From NCBI GenBank assembly GCA_029558905.1, contig JAKQCX010000015.1:124001-188000 (forward strand): a DNA stretch of 64,000 nt, in the 5' to 3' direction. The notes beneath the pieces were generated by a model, which saw only the letters and a program-made list of their open reading frames with translations, had not been told where the DNA came from and made no database searches. The DNA is from Pseudomonadota bacterium. GTDB lineage: Bacteria; Pseudomonadota; Gammaproteobacteria; Burkholderiales; Thiobacillaceae. The position numbers and the translations under genes were made by a program. Each line of letters starts with the position of its first letter. Position 1 is the first letter of the stretch. Positions 1-10,401 of this stretch are shown one piece after another.

Positions 1-332
1 GCGGCCTGTTCGACCTGAAGCACGACCGGGGCGGTCTGGTGGACGTGGAATTCTGTGTGCAGTACCTGGTGTTGGCGCATGCCCATGCCCACCCGGAATT
101 GACCGCCAATCTGGGAAATATCGCCCTGTTGCGCCGTGCCGGCGAGCTCGGCCTCATACCCGCCGATCTGGGCCGGGACGCGGGCGGCGCCTATCGGGAG
201 CTGCGCCGGCGCCAGCACACCCTCAAGCTCCAGGGCCTGGAGCACGCGCGCGCCGGACACGGGGGGCTGGCCCAGGAGATCCAGAGTGTGCGCGGCCTGT
301 GGCGCTACGTGTTCGGCGAGGAGATTTCATAG
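1..332 (+). CDS. glnE: Glutamine synthetase adenylyltransferase/deadenylylase, C-terminal end (partial)
   Basis: This is the last ~110 residues of the enzyme that adenylylates and deadenylylates glutamine synthetase; the reading frame is already open at base 3 and the rest lies outside the window. The fragment carries the motif [19 protein letters not shown], typical of the C-terminal nucleotidyltransferase domain, followed by the helical region ending [12 protein letters not shown]. The role in nitrogen-status control of glutamine synthetase is known from the family. The stop overlaps the stop region of the convergent lipB by 6 bases, with no terminator between them. Identity is secure; nothing can be said of the N-terminal half. 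Confidence 0.9.
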   Translation, partial: GLFDLKHDRGGLVDVEFCVQYLVLAHAHAHPELTANLGNIALLRRAGELGLIPADLGRDAGGAYRELRRRQHTLKLQGLEHARAGHGGLAQEIQSVRGLWRYVFGEEIS

Positions 333-935
333 TCGGTCGCGCACACATGCCAGCAGCGCCTCGCCGGCGGCATCCGGCGACAGATCCGGGGCCAGATCCA
401 CGAGCCGGGTCACCGCCATGCCCGTGTGACCGCAGGGATGGATGGCCTGGAAGGGCGTCAGATCCAGGTCCACGTTCAGGGCCAGGCCATGGTAGGTGCA
501 TCCGCCCCGCACGCGCAGTCCCAGAGCGGCAATCTTGGCGCCGCCGACATAGACGCCGGGAGCGCCTGGCAGACGTTCGCCGTGGAGGTCCTGCCGTGCC
601 AGCATGTCGATGACGGCCTGTTCCATGCGCCACACCAATGCCTTCACGCCGTAGCCGCGGCGCCTCAGATCGAGCAGCAGGTAGATCACGGCCTGCCCGG
701 GGCCGTGATAGGTGATCTGCCCGCCCCGGTCTATGGTCACGACCGGGATGTCCACCTCGCGCAGCAGATGCTCGCGCCTGCCCGCCTGGCCCAGGGTGTA
801 GATCGGAGGATGCTGCAGCAGCCAGAGCTCGTCCGGGGTCCGCGGTGTGCGCCGGGCGGTGAAGTCCCGCATGGCCGCCAGGGTGGGGGCATAGGCCACC
901 TGGCCCAGGCGGCGCAGGATCAGCTCGTCGGGCAC
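327..935 (-). CDS. lipB: Octanoyl-[acyl carrier protein]:protein N-octanoyltransferase LipB
   Basis: LipB moves octanoate from acyl carrier protein to the lipoyl domains of 2-oxoacid dehydrogenases and GcvH, the first step of protein lipoylation in the cytoplasm. The 202-residue protein has the expected length and the conserved segments [31 protein letters not shown] and the catalytic-Cys region [12 protein letters not shown], preceded by GGAKIAALG with the active-site Lys. The start is GTG; the N-terminus [11 protein letters not shown] aligns well with known LipB, so I prefer it to later ATGs. It lies 4 bases after the DUF493 gene, the usual pairing. No lipA is seen in this window. Confidence 0.95.
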   Translation of the reverse strand: MPDELILRRLGQVAYAPTLAAMRDFTARRTPRTPDELWLLQHPPIYTLGQAGRREHLLREVDIPVVTIDRGGQITYHGPGQAVIYLLLDLRRRGYGVKALVWRMEQAVIDMLARQDLHGERLPGAPGVYVGGAKIAALGLRVRGGCTYHGLALNVDLDLTPFQAIHPCGHTGMAVTRLVDLAPDLSPDAAGEALLACVRDRL

Positions 936-939
936 CTGC

Positions 940-1209
940 TCAAAGCGCGAGCTTCACCAGCGGATGGGCGCTGAGCTCGCGGTAGAGATCATCCAGCTGC
1001 TGCCTGGATGTAGCCTGAATGGTGCAGGTGAGCGCCAGGTACCGTCCCCCCCGGGAGGCGCGCATTTCCATGGTTTCGGATGCAAAGTCCGGTGCGTGCC
1101 GCAGGACGATGGCCAGGATGTGCTGGGCGAAGTCGTCGCCGTGCCGGCCCATGACCTTGACGGGAAATTCGCAGGGGAAGGTCAGCTGGCTGTCGCGCGG
1201 AGTGCTCAT
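940..1209 (-). CDS. DUF493 (YbeD-like) family protein
   Basis: A small 89-residue protein of the DUF493/YbeD family. It contains the family-typical stretch FPCEFPVKVMGR and a predicted ferredoxin-like alpha-beta fold, with no signal peptide or membrane segment. Members usually sit directly before lipB, as here, but the biochemical role is unproven. I chose the ATG at 1209 because it overlaps the stop of the transaminase gene as ATGA and matches the family's length; an in-frame upstream extension to 1317 would run into that gene. Translational coupling with both neighbours is likely. Confidence 0.85.
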   Translation of the reverse strand: MSTPRDSQLTFPCEFPVKVMGRHGDDFAQHILAIVLRHAPDFASETMEMRASRGGRYLALTCTIQATSRQQLDDLYRELSAHPLVKLAL

Positions 1210-2087
1210 GCCCGACCCGCGCGCATGACGGCACGCTTGTACTCGCGATAGACGCGCAGCATGCGCTGGAATATGGGTCCGGGCCTGCCGGTACCCACGG
1301 GGTGCCCATCCAGACACGTGACCGCCAGCACCTCCTTGGTGGAGGAGGTGATCCAGATCTCGTCGGCCGCACGCAGTTCGTCTTCATGGATGGGCCGCGT
1401 CGCATGGGCCATGCCATGGGCACGGGCCAGTTCCAGCACCACTTCGTGGGTGATGCCCGGCAGCAGGAGCGGGGTCTCCGGCGGCGTGAGGAGAACCCCG
1501 TCGCGCACGATGAGCACGTTGCTCGCCGTGCCTTCCGTGAGCCAGCCATCCCGCAGCAGGATGGTCTCGGCGCAGCCCGCGTCCACCGAGAGCTGGCGCA
1601 GCAACACGTTGCCCAGCAGGGATATGGTCTTCAGATCGCAGCGCAGCCAGCGATTGTCCTGCGCGGTCACGGCTGCCACGCCCCGTGCCACGGCCACCTG
1701 TTCCGGCGGCTGGAGAGCCAGAGGCATGAGAAAGACCGTGGGCATCACCTGTGCCGGGAAGGCATGCTCCCGGGGTCCGGAGCCCCGGGTGACCTGCAGC
1801 AGCACCCCCACGTCATCCCAGGGCGCGCTCTCGATCACGGCGCGCACCAGTTCCGCCCACTTGCCGTCATCATGCGGGTTGGCCAGACGGATGCCCGCCA
1901 GGCTCCGGTCCAGACGGCGCAGATGCCCCGCCAGGCGGAAGGGCTGGCGATCATAGGCGGGGATGACCTCGTACACCCCATCTCCGAACAGGAAACCCCG
2001 GTCCATGACCGGTACCCTTGCCTGATCCAGCGGCAGGAACTCGCCGTTCAGACAGACGATCGGATTGGCGGCCCCGGCGCGTGTCAT
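1206..2087 (-). CDS. dat: D-amino acid (D-alanine) aminotransferase, PLP class IV
   Basis: A 293-residue fold-type IV PLP enzyme. DAT-type members interconvert D-alanine and 2-oxoglutarate with pyruvate and D-glutamate, feeding peptidoglycan precursors. Visible signatures are the N-terminal VPVMDRGFLFGDGVYEVIP, the probable Schiff-base Lys in RCDLKTISLLGNVLL, and the phosphate-binding part EGTASNVLIV. BCAT- or ADC-lyase-like members share this fold, so the substrate is inferred from subfamily likeness and context: the gene overlaps the D-Ala-D-Ala carboxypeptidase gene by ATGA and the DUF493 gene by ATGA. It is part of a continuous envelope-gene series on this strand. Confidence 0.85.
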   Translation of the reverse strand: MTRAGAANPIVCLNGEFLPLDQARVPVMDRGFLFGDGVYEVIPAYDRQPFRLAGHLRRLDRSLAGIRLANPHDDGKWAELVRAVIESAPWDDVGVLLQVTRGSGPREHAFPAQVMPTVFLMPLALQPPEQVAVARGVAAVTAQDNRWLRCDLKTISLLGNVLLRQLSVDAGCAETILLRDGWLTEGTASNVLIVRDGVLLTPPETPLLLPGITHEVVLELARAHGMAHATRPIHEDELRAADEIWITSSTKEVLAVTCLDGHPVGTGRPGPIFQRMLRVYREYKRAVMRAGRA

Positions 2088-3235
2088 CGGAACAGCAGCA
2101 GCAGGCTGTCCCAGGCGCGGCCCAGCAGGCCGGCCACGGGGATGTCGTGCAGGGCACGCAGCGGGAAGTCACCCACGCGCTCGCCATCCAGGCTCAGGCG
2201 CAGGGAACCCACCGCCTGTCCGCGGCGTACCGGGGCCAGCATGGGTTGCCGGCTCACCACCTGGGCCTTGAGGCGCTGCGCCGTACCGCGCGGTACCGTG
2301 ACGTACAGGTCCTGGCCGAAGCCCGCCCGCAACGCGCTGTCGGCGCCCTTGTAGATGCGCAGGGTGGAAACCGTCCGACCGGCGGGGTAGAGTTTCACGG
2401 TCTCGTAGAACTGGAAGCCGTAATTCAGCAGCTTCTGGCTTTCCATGGCCCGCCCGACATCGGAATTGGCCCCCAGCACCACGGACAGCAGCCGGCGCTG
2501 ATCCCGCTGACTCGAGGCGACGAGGCAGTAACCCGCGCTGCCGGTATGCCCGGTCTTCACCCCATCCACGCTGGGATCCATGTACAGCAGGCGGTTGCGG
2601 TTGGGCTGACGGATGCCGTTGTAGGCGAAATCCTTCTCCGCATAGAGCTTATAGCGCTCGGGAAAGTCGCGGATCATGGCCATGGTCAGGCGCGCCAGGT
2701 CCCTGGCGGTGGAATGGTGCTGGGCATGCGGCAGGCCCGTGGCGTTCGTGAAATGGGTGTTGGTCATGCCCAGGCGCTGGGCGGTCCGGTTCATCATGGC
2801 GACGAAGCCTTCCTCGGAACCGCCGATTCCCTCCGCCAGGGCGATACTGGCGTCATTGCCCGACTGGATGATCATGCCGCGCAACAGGTCCTCCACACGC
2901 GCGGGTCTGCCGGGCACCAGGAACGTGCGCGAGCCTTCGGCCTGCCAGGCTCTTTCCGATACGGGCAGGGTCTGATCCAGCTTGAGACGGCCATCCTTGA
3001 GGGCGGCAAAGCTCAGATAGGCCGTCATGATCTTGGTGAGGGAGGCCGGTTCCATCCGGGTGTCGGCCGCCTTTTCCGCCAGGGGCTGGCCACTGCTGAC
3101 ATCGATCAGCAGCCAGGCACGGGCATTGATCTGGGGCGCGGGTGGCAACGGCAGGGCCGCGTGCGCGGCAAAGCCCGTCAGGGCCCAAAACAGGATGAAC
3201 GGGAAGGATGTTCGCACAAACGGATTCATGGGCAT
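2084..3235 (-). CDS. dacC: D-alanyl-D-alanine carboxypeptidase (PBP5/6 type)
   Basis: A periplasmic serine peptidase that trims the terminal D-Ala from peptidoglycan pentapeptides. The three penicillin-binding signatures are present: SLTK (active-site Ser) soon after the N-terminus, SGN, and KTGHTGSAG. They are followed by the beta-rich C-terminal PBP5 domain and a final weakly amphipathic segment, LLGRAWDSLLLLFR, which probably docks on the inner membrane. The N-terminus MNPFVRTSFPFILFWALTGFA is a signal peptide. I take the ATG at 3235 (383 residues); 3229 is equally possible, and a GTG at 3274 would put extra residues before the signal. Whether it is closest to DacA, DacC or DacD cannot be settled here. 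Confidence 0.92.
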   Translation of the reverse strand: MPMNPFVRTSFPFILFWALTGFAAHAALPLPPAPQINARAWLLIDVSSGQPLAEKAADTRMEPASLTKIMTAYLSFAALKDGRLKLDQTLPVSERAWQAEGSRTFLVPGRPARVEDLLRGMIIQSGNDASIALAEGIGGSEEGFVAMMNRTAQRLGMTNTHFTNATGLPHAQHHSTARDLARLTMAMIRDFPERYKLYAEKDFAYNGIRQPNRNRLLYMDPSVDGVKTGHTGSAGYCLVASSQRDQRRLLSVVLGANSDVGRAMESQKLLNYGFQFYETVKLYPAGRTVSTLRIYKGADSALRAGFGQDLYVTVPRGTAQRLKAQVVSRQPMLAPVRRGQAVGSLRLSLDGERVGDFPLRALHDIPVAGLLGRAWDSLLLLFR

Positions 3236-3310
3236 CCGGCTTCGCATCTCGGTCTGAATCGTTCCGCCGTCCACCGTCTTCCGGGCAGGGGGCGGGTCGC
3301 GACCCGCGCC

Positions 3311-4570
3311 TCAGCGTCCGACCGGGATGGGCCTGGTGCCGAAATCCTGCTGGTAGGCCAGACTCAGGCGCGTGGCGGCGTCGGGGGTGGCAAAGGGGCC
3401 GGCCTGCAGCTTGTACAGGCTGCCGGACTGGACCTGGGTCAGGCCCGGAAGTTCCTGGCCGTAGCGCGTCCGGATCCTGTTGCCCAGGTTTTCCGCTGCT
3501 TCCGGCGAGGAAACGGCGGCCAGCTGCAGATACAGGCCCGGGGTTGCCGTTTGGGCGGGTGTCGCGGATGGCGGCCGCGTTTCGTTCAGTCTGCGCGTGT
3601 CGCCCGCCACCTTGAAGGTCTTGAGGCCCATTTCGTCGTGCAGCAGGCGGGCCGCCTGGTCGGCCTCTTCGTAGGTGGCGAAGGGGCCGGCCTGCACCTT
3701 GTACAAGCCATCCGCGGCCAAGCGCAGCACGCCGGGGAAGGAACGGGACAGCCGGGCGGTGGCAAGGTCCAGCATGGCATCCGCCCGCTCCGGATGAGTG
3801 AAGGCACCCAACTGCAGATAGAAGCTTGCCGCCTCGCGCCCGGATGCGGGGACCACCCGGTCGTCGGCCGTCTCGCCGACCATCGGGCCCGCGTGCAGGA
3901 TTCCGGGCGCCGATACCGTCTCCGTGACCTGCGCCGAGGCGACGCTGGCTTCCCTCTCGGGCAGCGCTGCCTCCACGATAACCGGCGTCACACCCTTGAG
4001 GACGCCCAGTTTATGGGCGGCGGTGTAGGACAGGTCGATGAGGCGGTTGTCGTGGAAGGGCCCCCGGTCATTGATGCGCACCACCACGCTCCTGCCGTTC
4101 TCCGGGTTGGTCACGCGCGCATAACTGGGTATGGGCAGCGTGGGATGGGCCGCGGTCATGGCATACATGTCGTACGGTTCGCCGGAGGAAGTGGGTTTGC
4201 CATGGAACCGACGGCCATACCAGGAGGCCATTCCATCCTGCCTGTAGCCCACGTTGGACGTCATGGGCCTGTAGGTCCTGCCCAGCACCTTGTAGGGGTT
4301 GTTGGCAAAGGCATGCAGCGGCTCATCCCGGGGGACCGCATCGGGGATGGCGTCGAGACTGTCCGGCGGGTTCAGGCCCGGACCATCGTCCTTGTAGTAG
4401 CCTCCACCCCTGTAGGGGGGCGGCATGGCCGCGGACCTGCTGTCGCTTCGGGCCTCGGCCCTGCCGTTTCCCTTGGCCGTATCCTGGGTGGTGGGGACGG
4501 TACCGCAGCCCGTCAGGTGGATGGCGGCGGCCAGGGCCAGGAGGGAGAGGGGCGGACGGTCGGATTTCAT
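3311..4570 (-). CDS. rlpA: Septal-ring lytic transglycosylase RlpA-like lipoprotein with two SPOR domains
   Basis: A 419-residue outer-membrane-type lipoprotein: a signal peptide ends in the lipobox LTGC (Cys22). A linker follows, then a double-psi beta-barrel at about residues 112-200 (GMASWYGRRFHGKPTSSGEPYDMYAMTAAH split over the barrel; NDRGPF with the conserved Asp). Then come two SPOR domains, at about 248-325 and 345-415, each starting with an LQLGA/LQLAA strand and ending with the repeated pattern LYK(V/L)QAGPFAT. RlpA proteins cleave naked glycan at the septum, and SPOR domains bind denuded glycan; most homologues carry one SPOR. It lies between dacC and rodA in the cell-wall cluster. 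Confidence 0.92.
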   Translation of the reverse strand: MKSDRPPLSLLALAAAIHLTGCGTVPTTQDTAKGNGRAEARSDSRSAAMPPPYRGGGYYKDDGPGLNPPDSLDAIPDAVPRDEPLHAFANNPYKVLGRTYRPMTSNVGYRQDGMASWYGRRFHGKPTSSGEPYDMYAMTAAHPTLPIPSYARVTNPENGRSVVVRINDRGPFHDNRLIDLSYTAAHKLGVLKGVTPVIVEAALPEREASVASAQVTETVSAPGILHAGPMVGETADDRVVPASGREAASFYLQLGAFTHPERADAMLDLATARLSRSFPGVLRLAADGLYKVQAGPFATYEEADQAARLLHDEMGLKTFKVAGDTRRLNETRPPSATPAQTATPGLYLQLAAVSSPEAAENLGNRIRTRYGQELPGLTQVQSGSLYKLQAGPFATPDAATRLSLAYQQDFGTRPIPVGR

Positions 4571-4633
4571 GGGCATGACGGCGACCAGGATCACCGGATC
4601 ATCACACAACGCTGCAAGTCTAGCGTGTATCCA

Positions 4634-5731
4634 TCATGTTTTTACAAGTTTTTTGTGGGTCGCAAGGCTCATGAGGATGCCAAAGCCGAGCATGACCGTG
4701 AACATGGATGTTCCGCCATAGCTCACCAAGGGCAGGGGGACCCCCACCACGGGCAGGATACCGGACACCATGCCCATGTTGACGAAGGCATAGGTGAAAA
4801 AGGTCAGCATGATGGAACCGGCCAGCAGACGGCCGAACAGGGACGGGGCACTGGCTGCCAACCACAGTCCCCGACCGATGATGGCACCATACAGGAGCAG
4901 CAGCAGCAGGTTGCCCACCAGACCGAATTCCTCGGAAAACACGGCAAATATGAAGTCCGTGCTGCGCTCGGGCAGGAAGTCCAGGTGGGTCTGGGTCCCC
5001 GCCATCCAGCCCTTGCCCGCCATGCCGCCAGAGCCCACGGCAATGGTGGACTGGATGATGTGATAGCCCGCCCCCAGAGGGTCCGAGGAGGGGTCGATGA
5101 GCGTGAGCACACGCTGGCGCTGGTAGTCGTGCAGCATGGTGTTCCAGACCACCGGCAGGGCGGCGGCCAGGAGTGCGGCGGCACCGGCGATCAGCTTCCA
5201 GGGCAGGCCTGCCAGGTACAGCACGTAGAAGCCCGAGGCTGTGATGAGCAGCGCTGTGCCCAGGTCCGGTTGTTTGGCGATGAAGCCCACCGGCAGCAGC
5301 AGCAAGACAAGTGCCAGGGCAAAGTCCTTCCAGTTCAGGGTGGCCTGTTTGTAGTGAAAGTACCAGGCCAGCATCATGGGCACCGCCACGCGCATGAGCT
5401 CGGAGGGCTGCACGCGGATCACGCCAAGGTCCAGCCAGCGGCGGGAACCGTTCACCACCACACCGAACAGGGCCACCCCCAGCAGCAGGATAAGACCCAG
5501 CACATAGGCCGGCAGGGCGAACTGCATCAGGCGCTGGGGCGGCACGTGCGAGGCCAGGAACAGGGCCGCCAGGGCGACGCCGATGTTGGTGAGCTGGGCC
5601 AGCATACGATCCATGCTGCCTTCGGAGGCACTGAAGACGGTGGCCGTGCTGATCAGTAGCAGGAGGGCCAGCAAGCCCAGCAGCGTGCCATCCAGGTGTG
5701 CGAACAGGCGGTGCAGCAGACGGGTGATCAT
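4634..5731 (-). CDS. rodA: Rod-shape-determining peptidoglycan glycosyltransferase RodA
   Basis: A 365-residue SEDS-family inner-membrane protein with about ten hydrophobic segments. RodA polymerises lipid II during elongation, together with the class B transpeptidase PBP2. Family marks include LADRWLDLG-like GSRRWLDLGVIRVQPSELMR, the loop KQPDLGTALL, and the C-terminal PLPLVSYGGTSM. The ATG overlaps the stop of mrdA as ATGA, so the two partners are translationally coupled. The gene sits in the conserved mreBCD-mrdA-rodA order on the minus strand. Nothing unusual in length or motifs. Confidence 0.97.
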   Translation of the reverse strand: MITRLLHRLFAHLDGTLLGLLALLLLISTATVFSASEGSMDRMLAQLTNIGVALAALFLASHVPPQRLMQFALPAYVLGLILLLGVALFGVVVNGSRRWLDLGVIRVQPSELMRVAVPMMLAWYFHYKQATLNWKDFALALVLLLLPVGFIAKQPDLGTALLITASGFYVLYLAGLPWKLIAGAAALLAAALPVVWNTMLHDYQRQRVLTLIDPSSDPLGAGYHIIQSTIAVGSGGMAGKGWMAGTQTHLDFLPERSTDFIFAVFSEEFGLVGNLLLLLLYGAIIGRGLWLAASAPSLFGRLLAGSIMLTFFTYAFVNMGMVSGILPVVGVPLPLVSYGGTSMFTVMLGFGILMSLATHKKLVKT

Positions 5732-7695
5732 CGCGGGGGTTCCTGCACGTCCTCGGCGGCCGCTGGCTCCTCGGCCAAACCGCTGTCCTCCTGTTCTTCC
5801 TGGGGCTGGGGCGCCGCCCGCGCCTGCTCCTCGGAAACCGAAAGACCCGGCAGCTTGCCCAGCAGCCAGTAGTCCATGACCTTGCGTGCAATGGGTGCGG
5901 CCGTGCTGCTGCCATGTCCACCGTTTTCTACCATCACCGCCAGGGCGATCTTGGGGTTGTCCGCCGGCGCATAGGCGATGAACAGGGCATGGTCACGATG
6001 ATGCGCGGCGGTCTGGCTCTCCACGTAGCGGGCCCCCTGCTTGATGCCCTTGACCTGGGCCGTGCCGGTCTTGCCGGCGATGAGATAGGCCGCGCCGGCG
6101 CCGGCGCCGGCCGCCGTGCCGCCCGGTTGCAGCACGCCGACCATGGCCTCCCGCACCACCTGCAGGTGACGCGGGTGCAGGGCAAGGCGATCGACGACCC
6201 GTGGCGTGGCGCGGACGACCTTGCCGCTGAGGGGGTCCTGCCAGGCTTGCACCAGTTGGGGCTTGTACATGACGCCGTTGTTGGCCAGGGCCATGGTGGC
6301 GACCGCAAGCTGCATGGGACTGGCCAGGACATAGCCCTGGCCGATGCCGGCGATGACCGTCTCTCCCGGCCACCAGGGTTGCTTGAAGCGTCTCTGCTTC
6401 CAGGCCGGCGTGGGCATCAGGCCGGACAGCTCGCCGTCCAGGTCCACGCCGCTCTTGCGCCCGAAGCCGAAGCGGCCGAGGAAATCCGCCATGCGTTCGA
6501 TGCCCATGTCGCGCGCCAGGCCGTAGTAGTAGGTGTCACAGGACACGACGATGGACTTCTTCAGGTCCACCGTGCCGTGGCCATCCTTCTTCCAGTCCCG
6601 GTAGCGGTGGCTGCTGCCCGGCAGGCTGAAATAGCCCGGATCGGAAATGGTGTCGCCTGGCCGGCGCAGGCCCAGTTCCAGGCCGGCCAGGCCCATGAAG
6701 GGCTTGATGGTGGAACCCGGTGGATACACGCCCCGCAATGCCCGGTTGATGAGTGGACGCTCGAAGGCGTCGTTCAGCACCTTCCAGGTGGCGGTGTCGA
6801 TGCCGTCCACGAACAGGTTGGGATCGAAGCCGGGCTTGGAGACCAGGGCCAGCACGCCACCTGTACGCGGGTCCAGGGCCACCAGGGCACCACGATAGTC
6901 GCCAAACACCTTCTCCGCCACCTGCTGCAGGCCCGAATCCAGATACAGCCAGAGGTTATGCCCCGACACCGGTGGGGTGCGCGACAGCACACGCACCGCA
7001 TGGCCGCCCGAGTCGGTCTCCACCTTCTCGATGCCCGTGCGGCCATGCAGCCACTCCTCATGGCTGGCCTCGACCCCCAGCTTGCCGATGTGGTCGCTGC
7101 CCTTGTAGTTGGCGACCCGCCCTTGCGCCTCCAGGCGATCCAGGTCGCGTTGGCCGATGCGGCCGATATAGCCCACCACGTGGGCAAAGCTTTCGCCGAA
7201 GGGGTACTGGCGAAACAGCCGGGCCTTCACTTCCACGCCCGGGAAGCGGTAGCGGTTGACGGCGAAGCGCGCGGCCTCCTCCTCGCTGAGCATGTTGCGG
7301 ATGGGCAGGCTCTCGAAATTCCGGCTTTCCGCCAACAGCTTGCGGAAGCGCTTGCGGTCGCCCGGTTCGATGCGCACGATGCGGGCGAGCTCGTCGATGA
7401 CCTCATCCAGCCTGCCCGCCTTGGATGGGGTGATCTCCAGGGTGGAGGCGGTGAAGTTGCGGGCCAGTACGACGCCCATGCGGTCATAGATCACGCCCCG
7501 CGACGGTGGCGCGGGCACCAGGGAAATGCGGTTTTCTTCCGCCAGGGCACGATAGCGCTCGTATTGCACCACCTGCAGCCAGATGAAGCGTACAAACAAG
7601 CCCAGCAGGGCCAGGATCACCAGGACGACGCCAATTTCCATGCGCCGCCGGTAGCGCTGGAATTCCTCTTCCGGATTGATGAGGCGGGGGCGCAT
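5728..7695 (-). CDS. mrdA: Penicillin-binding protein 2 (elongasome transpeptidase)
   Basis: A 655-residue class B PBP that cross-links the glycan made by RodA. It has a single N-terminal transmembrane anchor (IGVVLVILALLGLFVRFIWL), the pedestal domain, and the transpeptidase domain with STIK (in YPPGSTIKPF), SCD (in VVSCDTYYYG) and KTG (in IAGKTGTAQV). The last ~40 residues after the catalytic domain are low-complexity and rich in Glu, Gln, Ala and Pro, a probable disordered tail. The gene overlaps rodA by four bases and follows mreD after three bases, forming the elongasome unit. Confidence 0.97.
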   Translation of the reverse strand: MRPRLINPEEEFQRYRRRMEIGVVLVILALLGLFVRFIWLQVVQYERYRALAEENRISLVPAPPSRGVIYDRMGVVLARNFTASTLEITPSKAGRLDEVIDELARIVRIEPGDRKRFRKLLAESRNFESLPIRNMLSEEEAARFAVNRYRFPGVEVKARLFRQYPFGESFAHVVGYIGRIGQRDLDRLEAQGRVANYKGSDHIGKLGVEASHEEWLHGRTGIEKVETDSGGHAVRVLSRTPPVSGHNLWLYLDSGLQQVAEKVFGDYRGALVALDPRTGGVLALVSKPGFDPNLFVDGIDTATWKVLNDAFERPLINRALRGVYPPGSTIKPFMGLAGLELGLRRPGDTISDPGYFSLPGSSHRYRDWKKDGHGTVDLKKSIVVSCDTYYYGLARDMGIERMADFLGRFGFGRKSGVDLDGELSGLMPTPAWKQRRFKQPWWPGETVIAGIGQGYVLASPMQLAVATMALANNGVMYKPQLVQAWQDPLSGKVVRATPRVVDRLALHPRHLQVVREAMVGVLQPGGTAAGAGAGAAYLIAGKTGTAQVKGIKQGARYVESQTAAHHRDHALFIAYAPADNPKIALAVMVENGGHGSSTAAPIARKVMDYWLLGKLPGLSVSEEQARAAPQPQEEQEDSGLAEEPAAAEDVQEPPR

Positions 7696-7698
7696 GTC

Positions 7699-8244
7699 TT
7701 ATTCACCTGGTGTCGCGATCGGCCTGCCCGTGAGTCGGTCCAGCAGCCAGGCCATGGGCACCCACAACAGGGCCGCCATCGCGCCCGAGGCCAGCCAGCG
7801 CCAGTCCACCTCGCCATGCGCGAACATCAGGCCCAGCACCAGGACCAGGGCTTCCTTGCCCAGCAAGAGCGGGGCCAGCTGCAGACCCTGGCGGGACACG
7901 TCGAAGTTTTCCAGGCGCCGTTGCAGCATCAGCACGACGAAGGCCGCGGTACAGTAGGCCAGGGCATTCAGCCCCAGATGCAACCCGCGTGCCACATCCA
8001 CCACCAGACCCAGCGCACAGGCCGTGCCCAGCCCGGCCCAGCGCGGGGCATGGATGCCCCAGTACAACAGCGACATCAGGGCAAAATCCGGCACCAGCCA
8101 GCGCAGGTCATCGGCCCAGGGCGACAGGTTCAGGGCCAGGCCCACGCCCAGCAGGCTCCATACCCGTGCACGGGTGGCGGGTACCGCCATCTCCGCCCCC
8201 TTGCGCAGAAATGCCTTTTCATGACGGGTGGGACGCTGGCTCAT
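7699..8244 (-). CDS. mreD: Rod-shape-determining protein MreD
   Basis: A 181-residue hydrophobic inner-membrane protein with about five to six transmembrane segments, the expected MreD size. MreD links MreC to the rest of the rod complex. Sequence conservation in this family is low; identification rests on membrane topology, the pattern PDFALMSLLYWGIHAPRWAGLGTA split along the protein, and its position between mreC and mrdA. The ATG overlaps the mreC stop as ATGA. The first ~20 residues are hydrophilic, and an internal ATG could be the real start. Confidence 0.92.
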   Translation of the reverse strand: MSQRPTRHEKAFLRKGAEMAVPATRARVWSLLGVGLALNLSPWADDLRWLVPDFALMSLLYWGIHAPRWAGLGTACALGLVVDVARGLHLGLNALAYCTAAFVVLMLQRRLENFDVSRQGLQLAPLLLGKEALVLVLGLMFAHGEVDWRWLASGAMAALLWVPMAWLLDRLTGRPIATPGE

Positions 8245-9113
8245 GGCCGCTTCTTACCGTCGGTGGCGTCCATGGTGACCGCCATCTGGTTCAGCACTTG
8301 TACATGACGATAGCGCCCCACGCCACCGATGGGTCGGCACAGGGCCTTGGCGAAGGGGGTATGCCGTGGCGGTTCCGTCGACACCACCTGGGCCACGGGA
8401 ATGCCGGCGGGGTAGACGCCGTCGATGCCGGAGGTATACAGCCAGTCCCCCGCCTTCACGTCCGCATGCATGTCCAGGAAGCGGATTTCCAGCAGGTTGT
8501 CCGCGCCGGTACCGGAAACGATGAGACGCAGGCCGTTGCGCAGATTCTGAACCGGCGCTCCCTGCTCCCGGTCCGTCAACAGGGAGACCTCGGCACTGTA
8601 GGGGAAGACCCGGGTCACCTGCCCCACCAGGCCGTTGCCATCCACCACCGGACTACCCGCCACCACGCCCTGGGCACGGCCACGGTCGATGATCACCTTG
8701 CGGTTGAAGGGGTCGGCGGACACCTGCAGGATCTCCGCCGTCAGGCCATTCACCCCGGGACGCGGCGCCAGTGCCAGCAGGGCGCGCAACTGGGTGTTTT
8801 CGGCCGCCAGGGCATGACGGTCCTGATTATACGCCATCAACCGCTCGCGCTCCTGGCGCAGGCGCGCGTTTTCGTTCTGCAGGTCCGCATGGGTGGTGAA
8901 GAAGCCGCCGGCCTCACGCGCCCAGTCCCAGGGCATGGCCAGAAGGATGCGCAGGGGATGCAGCGCGGCGTTCAGGCCGTCATGTACCACCTGCAGGGCG
9001 GCATAGCGCGTATCGATGGCGGCGATGACCAGACAGAACAGCACATACAGGCCGAAACGGGCGGGCAACCCCATGCCCCGTACGAACAGAGGGGCATGGG
9101 GGGCGCGCGGCAT
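8241..9113 (-). CDS. mreC: Rod-shape-determining protein MreC
   Basis: A 290-residue bitopic protein: a short cytoplasmic N-terminus, one membrane segment (FGLYVLFCLVIAAIDTRY), then a coiled coil (HADLQNENARLRQERERLMAY) and the periplasmic beta-barrel domains with the MreC signature GLVGQVTRVFPYSAEVSLLTD. MreC activates PBP2/RodA. The order mreB-mreC-mreD on this strand is canonical. It lies 85 bases after mreB, and no terminator is visible in that gap. Confidence 0.95.
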   Translation of the reverse strand: MPRAPHAPLFVRGMGLPARFGLYVLFCLVIAAIDTRYAALQVVHDGLNAALHPLRILLAMPWDWAREAGGFFTTHADLQNENARLRQERERLMAYNQDRHALAAENTQLRALLALAPRPGVNGLTAEILQVSADPFNRKVIIDRGRAQGVVAGSPVVDGNGLVGQVTRVFPYSAEVSLLTDREQGAPVQNLRNGLRLIVSGTGADNLLEIRFLDMHADVKAGDWLYTSGIDGVYPAGIPVAQVVSTEPPRHTPFAKALCRPIGGVGRYRHVQVLNQMAVTMDATDGKKRP

Positions 9114-9198
9114 CTTTCGGGGCGGGGGTCACGGGTCTGGGCGCGTGGATAAGCGGAGACTTTCCGTTTCCCGCACCTTGATCCCGGATCCGGGCTGG

Positions 9199-10257
<1,059 letters not shown>

Positions 10258-10401
10258 TCAAAAAAATAGCTGTGCATGATACCCTAGGCAGCCTTGTGAA
10301 ATAAGACGTGATCGCCTTCCCCGGCAGGCCCGTACGCGCCAAGCCCCCGCGATGGGGCCCGGGAATCCGGGACTGGCCAGCAGGCTCCGGAGCACACCCG
10401 C

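Noticed and set aside
2018-5659. A 1213-codon open frame on the plus strand opposite dacC, rlpA and rodA
   Set aside because: It is antisense to three well-conserved genes, has no recognisable domain and shows the His/Gln/Gly-rich composition typical of GC-rich shadow frames.
5914-8307. A 797-codon plus-strand frame opposite mrdA and mreD
   Set aside because: It is a shadow of conserved genes with no domain and low-complexity His/Gln-rich composition.
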